From the NCBI RefSeq assembly GCF_023370115.1, contig NZ_CP097160.1, positions 2,356,001-2,420,000 of the forward strand: a stretch of 64,000 bases of DNA, in the 5' to 3' direction. Positions within the stretch are counted from its first letter, which is position 1, and each line of letters opens with the position of its first letter. Positions 59,483 to 64,000 of the stretch are shown here, piece by piece. The position numbers and the translations under genes are program-made. The notes under the pieces are model-generated. The model worked only from the letters and a program-made list of their open reading frames with translations. It made no database searches and had not been told where the DNA came from. Origin of the DNA: Gulosibacter sediminis (lineage in GTDB: Bacteria; Actinomycetota; Actinomycetes; Actinomycetales; Microbacteriaceae).

Positions 59483-61624
59483 CTACGGCAGCGGCACCGC
59501 CGTCAGCGTGATCACCTCATCGTCAAACCCGAAGGTCGAGGGCTGGAAGCTCGCCACCAGCTGGGCACGCTCGCTGCTGCCGATGGTGTCGCCGTCCCGA
59601 ATAACTGGTCCTTCGACCGTGAGATACACGGCCGTGTTCGCGAGCACGTCGCGCACGCCCGCAGCGACGAGGCCGGACCCCGGGGCGATCTCGAGGTCGC
59701 GCAGGCCAAGATCCCCGAGCCCGCGGGTAAAGCCGTGAGCACCATCTCCCTCGCCACCCACATTGACCGACACCCACAGCAGGGTCGCGGGCTCGGGCAG
59801 CATCGACTTCGCGAAGTCGCGATACAGGCGGGGCGAGACGACGTGACCCGCTCCGCGCAAGTAGATGGCACGCGTCGCGCGATCGATGCTGATCACCGAC
59901 GCCACCACGCGAGTAAGCAACGACGCATCCTCAATTGCATTGGCGGGGGCCACACCGTCGTCACCCACGGGGCGCGCCACAGCGACGAGCGAAAGCTGCG
60001 TCGCGTCGGTGGGCACCGCATCGTCGGGGCTCCAAAGACGGCTTGCGGCCACGAGCTCATCGAGGGGCTCCGACATCGTGCCCGACTCAAGCCGGATCAC
60101 CACCACTCGGTCACCGACCCGCAGTGTGATCGTGCCATCTGGCTGCTGCTCGACATCGCTCACCGTGCCCTCAAGCTCGGGCCAGTCGCGCTCGAGCTGC
60201 CCGACCAGGGCATCGCTCGATAGCTCGCCGCCGTCGGGTCGCCGCAGCAGCATCGCCGTCTGCACGCCCGAGCGCGGGTCAGCTCGGCCATCGCTCTGCT
60301 CGCCGCCGGTCGCCGCCTCGGGTTCGCTCGCGCCAGGTTCGTCAGCGCCCGCACTGCTCGCGCCTGACTTGTCAGCAGCCGCAACCCCCGCGCTCGCCTG
60401 CTCAGCACCCGCGACACCAGTGCCCGCTTCATCGCCGCCCACCGTGCTCGCGCCCGTCACGTCAGCCACCGGGATGTTCGCGAACGGCCCGCTCGAATCC
60501 CTGCCCTGCTCCTGGTCGCCTTGGTTCACCACGTCTTCCAAGTCAGGCTCAGGGCCGCTGCCACTTTCCGGAGGTGCACCATCCACTTCACCCTCGACTG
60601 GCGCCTGCGAAGGTGCGTCGTTCAGCGCAGGATTCGAAGCCGCAGCCTGATCGTTGCCCGCGCCCGACCTTGCCTCCGCGCCAGCCGCAGCAGACCAATC
60701 GCCAACCGCCGCAGCCTCGCGACCCGCGGCATCCACCCCAGCACCAGCAGACGAGCTGTCACCGGCCGCACCGTCGCGTCCCAGAGCATCCACCCCAGTG
60801 CCAGCACCAGCACCAGCACCCGCCCCAGCACCAGCCGCCCCAACAAACGCGACGCGCAGTACCTCGCCCTCGCCATCGGGAATCGGCGTCGAATCAACCA
60901 CGAGCAACGCACGCGACTTGCCGTCTGACGCCGCGAGTGTCTCGCCGGGCGTCAGCACCGGCCCCCTCGCCTGCAGGTAGCTCGCGATACCGAAGATCGT
61001 GCCCGCGGTCTCGTCCTCAGAAAGCGGCGACCACGTGAGCTCGAGCTCGGGCAGCCCGTAGAGCACCATGCCGCGGGTATGGCCGGTGAGTCCGCCGTCC
61101 ACAGCCCGCACCACCACGCGCACGGCATACGCAAACAACCGCTGCTCGGTGTCGTGGTGAAAGTCGTCAAAGCAGCGCGGGTCGATGAGGTCGTTGCCCT
61201 TGTTGAATCCGACGCTGAGCACACCCGGCACGAGGTGCACGAGCTCGCAGGTCACGCCGCCAAGCACGAACATCTCGGTCGCGAGGCGCTCGTGCTCGGG
61301 CTGCTCGGCGTTCGGCGCGAGGTCGTGCAGCGACACCGTGACGAAGTGGCTCGGCTCGGGACGCGACGCCCCCGCGGGCCAGAACCGCCCGGTCGGCACC
61401 GAGTTGTCAAAGAGCCCGCCACCCGCGGGCGCCTCGCGCACCGCGATCGCGACGACATAGCTGCCGATGACAAACATCGTCTCGAAGCCCTGCCGGTTCT
61501 CGGGCGGGACGATCTGCACCGCCTCGCGCTCAATGCCCCAGTCGGCGCAGAGCCGCTCGACGATGGGCTCGGCGCTGAGATCCGAGGGCCGCTGCGCGAG
61601 CGTAAGGAAACTGGCTACCGACAC
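59483..61624 (-). CDS. Protein with two DUF4261-like domains joined by a low-complexity linker
   Basis: About 713 residues from GTG at 61624; ATG at 61684 is an alternative. The N-terminal unit (1-230) ends in a strand-turn element, GHTRGMVLYGLPELELTWSP; the C-terminal unit (about 480-713) repeats it as GFTRGLGDLGLRDLEIAPGS. Both look like DUF4261. Between them lie some 230 residues of Ala/Gly/Asp/Ser repeats (AGAGAGAGAGTG, SAGAGVDAAGRE). There is no signal peptide or membrane helix. Function is unknown; it may be a tandem of cytoplasmic recognition domains. Confidence 0.7.
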   Translation of the reverse strand: MSVASFLTLAQRPSDLSAEPIVERLCADWGIEREAVQIVPPENRQGFETMFVIGSYVVAIAVREAPAGGGLFDNSVPTGRFWPAGASRPEPSHFVTVSLHDLAPNAEQPEHERLATEMFVLGGVTCELVHLVPGVLSVGFNKGNDLIDPRCFDDFHHDTEQRLFAYAVRVVVRAVDGGLTGHTRGMVLYGLPELELTWSPLSEDETAGTIFGIASYLQARGPVLTPGETLAASDGKSRALLVVDSTPIPDGEGEVLRVAFVGAAGAGAGAGAGAGTGVDALGRDGAAGDSSSAGAGVDAAGREAAAVGDWSAAAGAEARSGAGNDQAAASNPALNDAPSQAPVEGEVDGAPPESGSGPEPDLEDVVNQGDQEQGRDSSGPFANIPVADVTGASTVGGDEAGTGVAGAEQASAGVAAADKSGASSAGADEPGASEPEAATGGEQSDGRADPRSGVQTAMLLRRPDGGELSSDALVGQLERDWPELEGTVSDVEQQPDGTITLRVGDRVVVIRLESGTMSEPLDELVAASRLWSPDDAVPTDATQLSLVAVARPVGDDGVAPANAIEDASLLTRVVASVISIDRATRAIYLRGAGHVVSPRLYRDFAKSMLPEPATLLWVSVNVGGEGDGAHGFTRGLGDLGLRDLEIAPGSGLVAAGVRDVLANTAVYLTVEGPVIRDGDTIGSSERAQLVASFQPSTFGFDDEVITLTAVPLP

Positions 61625-61784
61625 GCCGGGGCCTCGCTTTCGTGGGGACAGGTGCCTCCACCGTAGAAAACCGACCCTGAACATGCGAGCGTCGGCAGCC
61701 TGACCGCCCGTACACACAGCGACGGATGCTCGGCTCGGCCGCAAACGCGGCTGCGGCATGCGTGCGGCAACGTACGATGGCAGC

Positions 61785-62273
61785 ATGGCTGATTCCTCGT
61801 TTGATGTCGTGAGCAAGGTCGATCACATGGAGGCCGCGAACGCGGTGAACCAGGCAAGCAAAGAAATCGCGCAGCGGTACGACTTCCGCGACGCGGGTGC
61901 CTCGGTCGAGCTCACCGATACGAAGTTCATGATGAAGGCCGCGAGCGAAGACCGCGTGCTCGCGGTGCTCGACGTGCTGCAGTCGAAGCTCATCAAGCGT
62001 GGCATCTCGCTGAAATCACTCGACACTGGCGAGGCGTATCCGTCGGGCAAGGAGTACCGTCTCGAGGCGACCCTCAAGGAGGGCATCGATCAGCCCAACG
62101 CGAAGAAGCTCTCGAAGCTGATCCGCGACGAGGCCCCGAAGTCGGTGAAGGCGCAGATTCAGGGCGACGAGCTGCGCGTGAGCTCGAAGAGCCGTGACGA
62201 CCTGCAGGCAACGATGCAGCTGCTGCGCGGCGCCGACGTCGAGCTCGACCTGCAGTTCGTCAACCTCCGCTAA
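61785..62273 (+). CDS. YajQ-family nucleotide-binding protein
   Basis: 162 residues, nearly all family-conserved: SSFDVVSKVDHMEAANAVNQ, EIAQRYDFRDAGASVELTDT, KIRDEAPKSVKAQ-type core (KLIRDEAPKSVKAQIQGDEL) and the terminal VELDLQFVNLR. Some members bind cyclic di-GMP or nucleic acids. The -10 TACGAT (61773-61778) ends 6 nt before the ATG: a leaderless start. Confidence 0.95.
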   Translation: MADSSFDVVSKVDHMEAANAVNQASKEIAQRYDFRDAGASVELTDTKFMMKAASEDRVLAVLDVLQSKLIKRGISLKSLDTGEAYPSGKEYRLEATLKEGIDQPNAKKLSKLIRDEAPKSVKAQIQGDELRVSSKSRDDLQATMQLLRGADVELDLQFVNLR

Positions 62274-62293
62274 GCAGCGGAGACCCACACCCC

Positions 62294-63841
62294 ATGCTCC
62301 ACAGCGAGTCCGGAGGCGGCGGAATCTGGCTCGGCCCGCTCGGCTACTGGGGCCTGAGCGACAGCACGTGGTGGATCAGCCTCATCGGCGCGACGAACCT
62401 CGTCATCGTCATCACGATGCTGTTCACCGTCGGCAAGAACCGCCGCCCGACGACCGCCGTGGCCTGGCTGCTCGCCGTCACGCTCATCCCGTACGTCGGG
62501 CTGCTGCTGTTCGCGATGTTCGGAAGCAACCACCTGCCCCGCTCGCAGCGGCGCAAGCAGGAGGAGTTCGACGAGCTGCTGCGCGAGGCCACGCAGGGCC
62601 TCGACGATCGCGTGACGACGACGATGCCGAAGCGCTTTCGCCAGGTCTCGCGGCTCGCGCGCAAGCTCACGGCCATTCCGCGCCTGCCGGGCAACCGCAT
62701 CCAGATTCACACCGAGTACGACGCGACGATTCTCGAGATGGCGCGCGAGATCGACGGCGCTGAAGACTACGTGCACATGCTCTTCTACACGGTCGGCTAC
62801 GACGACGTCACGAAGCCGTTCTTCGATGCCATCGAGCGGGCGCAGGCCCGCGGCGTGACGGTGCGCGTGCTCTTCGACCAGGTCGGCACGGTGCGCTACA
62901 GCGGCTACAAGGAGCTGCGCAGCCGACTGCGCGCAATGGGCGTCGACTACCACCACGTCTACCCCGTGTTGCCGTGGAAGGGCGGCTGGCAGCGCTTCGA
63001 CCTGCGCAACCACCGCAAGCTGCTCGTCGTCGACGGCCGCGCCGGCTGGGTCGGCTCGCAAAACGTCATCGCCCGCGACTATCACAAGGGCGGCAAGCCG
63101 GGCGAACGCAAGCTCTGGCAAGACATCATGCTGCGGCTGCAGGGCCCGATGGTGATCGCGCTCGACGCCGTGTTCCGCAACGACTGGTACATGATCACCG
63201 GCGTGCTGATCGAAGATGCCGACCAGCCGACGGCGCAGGACTACATCGACGAGCTCGAGCGGGCCCGTGTGCTCGGCGCGGTCGAGGAAACCTATGACTG
63301 CCAGCTCGTACCCTCCGGCCCCGGTTACGAGAACGAAAACAACCTGCGCATCTTCGTGCAGCTGCTCTACCTCGCCCGCAAGCGCGTGGTCATCGCGACC
63401 CCGTACTTCGCGCCCGACGACTCGATGCTCTACGCCATCACGACCGCGGCGCAGCGCGGGGTCAAGGTCGAGCTGTACGTGTCGATGAAGGGTGACCAGT
63501 TCTTCATTCAGCACGCGCAGCAGTCGTTCTACGAGCAGCTGCTGCGCGCCGGCGTGCGCATCATGCGCTACGAGGAGCCGTACATCCTCCACGCGAAGCA
63601 CATGACCGTCGACGACGAGGTGTCGTTCGTCGGCTCGAGCAACCTCGACATGCGCTCATTCACGCTCAACGCCGAGCTCATGCTGCTCGTCTACGGCCGC
63701 GCGTTCGCGACCCGGATGCACGGGGTCGAGGAGTCGTACCGCGCGGCTTCGAAGGAGCTCACGCTGCACGAATGGCTCGAGCGTCCCTGGTACCGGGAGG
63801 CGGCCGACAACGTCGCCCGCCTCACCTCGGTCGTGCAGTAG
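62294..63841 (+). CDS. cls: Cardiolipin synthase (phospholipase D family)
   Basis: 515 residues. Two N-terminal membrane segments (WWISLIGATNLVIVITMLFT and TAVAWLLAVTLIPYVGLLLF) are followed by two HKD motifs: NHRKLLVVDGRAGWVGSQN and LHAKHMTVDDEVSFVGSSN. The length and layout fit ClsA-type enzymes, which condense two phosphatidylglycerols (or use CDP-DAG) to cardiolipin at the membrane. It starts 21 nt after the YajQ-type gene and may share its transcript. GGAG lies upstream. Confidence 0.9.
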   Translation: MLHSESGGGGIWLGPLGYWGLSDSTWWISLIGATNLVIVITMLFTVGKNRRPTTAVAWLLAVTLIPYVGLLLFAMFGSNHLPRSQRRKQEEFDELLREATQGLDDRVTTTMPKRFRQVSRLARKLTAIPRLPGNRIQIHTEYDATILEMAREIDGAEDYVHMLFYTVGYDDVTKPFFDAIERAQARGVTVRVLFDQVGTVRYSGYKELRSRLRAMGVDYHHVYPVLPWKGGWQRFDLRNHRKLLVVDGRAGWVGSQNVIARDYHKGGKPGERKLWQDIMLRLQGPMVIALDAVFRNDWYMITGVLIEDADQPTAQDYIDELERARVLGAVEETYDCQLVPSGPGYENENNLRIFVQLLYLARKRVVIATPYFAPDDSMLYAITTAAQRGVKVELYVSMKGDQFFIQHAQQSFYEQLLRAGVRIMRYEEPYILHAKHMTVDDEVSFVGSSNLDMRSFTLNAELMLLVYGRAFATRMHGVEESYRAASKELTLHEWLERPWYREAADNVARLTSVVQ

Positions 63842-63847
63842 CGCCCG

Positions 63848-64000
63848 CTACTTCGCCTCGCCGGTCTCGTCACGCGAGACGTTGATCATCTCGTCGCGCT
63901 CGACGACCTTGATGCGCTCGCGCCCCTCGGCTTCGCCGAGCTGCTGCTCGTGCGCGTCGAGTCGGCGCCAGCCCTCGAGGTCGGTGAAGCGCACCTGGCG
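63848..64000 (-). CDS. FprA-like FAD-dependent oxidoreductase, C-terminal end (cut by window edge)
   Basis: The last 50 codons before TAG at 63848-63850 read VRFTDLEGWRRLDAHEQQLG, EAEGRERIKVVERDEMINVS. This resembles the C-terminus of actinobacterial ferredoxin/flavodoxin-NADP reductases of the FprA group (GW...IDAxExxLGxxxGRxRxKxxxxxEM). The rest lies to the right. Convergent with cls, 6 nt apart. Confidence 0.65.
   Translation of the reverse strand, partial: RQVRFTDLEGWRRLDAHEQQLGEAEGRERIKVVERDEMINVSRDETGEAK

Overview
The window is high-GC DNA with the gene content of an actinobacterium. The signs are a mycothiol pathway pair (mshA, mshB) plus mycothiol-type accessory enzymes, a DUF222/HNH endonuclease, class E sortase-type LAXTG surface proteins, many starts with a TANNNT -10 box 5-7 nt upstream (leaderless mRNAs), and the tRNA-Trp/secE/nusG/rplK/rplA and rplJ/rplL blocks near aspC, murB and two MaoC-like genes. 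A Microbacteriaceae-like organism is my best guess; the genus cannot be read from the window.

Layout. 1-7500 looks like accessory DNA ending at a tRNA-Ser gene: LysR/EamA exporter pair, orphan HigA antitoxin with a wrecked higB, an ABC exporter pair, a DHFR-like reductase with its divergent TetR regulator, a decayed IS3-family copy and an intact IS3-family element that cuts it. 7700-11800 holds three LAXTG-anchored surface proteins; two are clear paralogues with an almost identical 26-bp element upstream. 11900-13180 is rplJ-rplL behind a long leader with a terminator. 13200-16210 has a nitrilase with a divergent AraC regulator and nnrE, whose start region is tandemly duplicated. 16200-20750 holds a YqaJ-type nuclease, an intact IS30 element, a PfkB kinase, a quinone-oxidoreductase-like enzyme and (convergent) an MHS-type transporter. 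22450-25810 is the rplA-rplK-nusG-secE-tRNA-Trp block, with secE and nusG carrying unusually long acidic N-termini.

25950-34900 has a broken DUF2087 gene, aspC, a membrane protein, murB with two MaoC-type dehydratase genes, a class II amidotransferase, a MarR/MFS pair and a second MarR-like regulator behind an array of ACAGGTACC operators. 34880-43600 has an arsenate-reductase-like protein, a GH20-type surface hexosaminidase, Ohr, a small FHA protein, a beta-phosphoglucomutase/GH65 phosphorylase operon and SelO. 43600-54060 contains a CoA ligase, an FBP protein, mshA/small ORF/mshB, a large lipoprotein, a CHAD protein, a mycothiol-dependent-isomerase-family protein, MarR, GNAT and AhpD-like genes. 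54100-57070 has tRNA-Met, tRNA-Thr, an M23 peptidase, an inositol-phosphatase-family gene and tRNA-Tyr. The end carries a DUF222/HNH gene, a tandem DUF4261 protein, YajQ, a cardiolipin synthase and the tail of an FprA-like reductase.

Functional themes: information processing (L1, L7/L12, L10, L11, NusG, SecE), cell wall and surface (MurB, M23, LAXTG proteins, cardiolipin synthase), and thiol/oxidative defence (MshA, MshB, Ohr, AhpD-like, ArsC-like, SelO). I found no CRISPR array, prophage or rRNA. The most unusual features are regulatory or structural: paired LAXTG promoter elements, a four-copy operator array, the nnrE start duplication, acidic SecE/NusG extensions, a coupled 47-codon ORF between mshA and mshB, and several very long intergenic palindromes.
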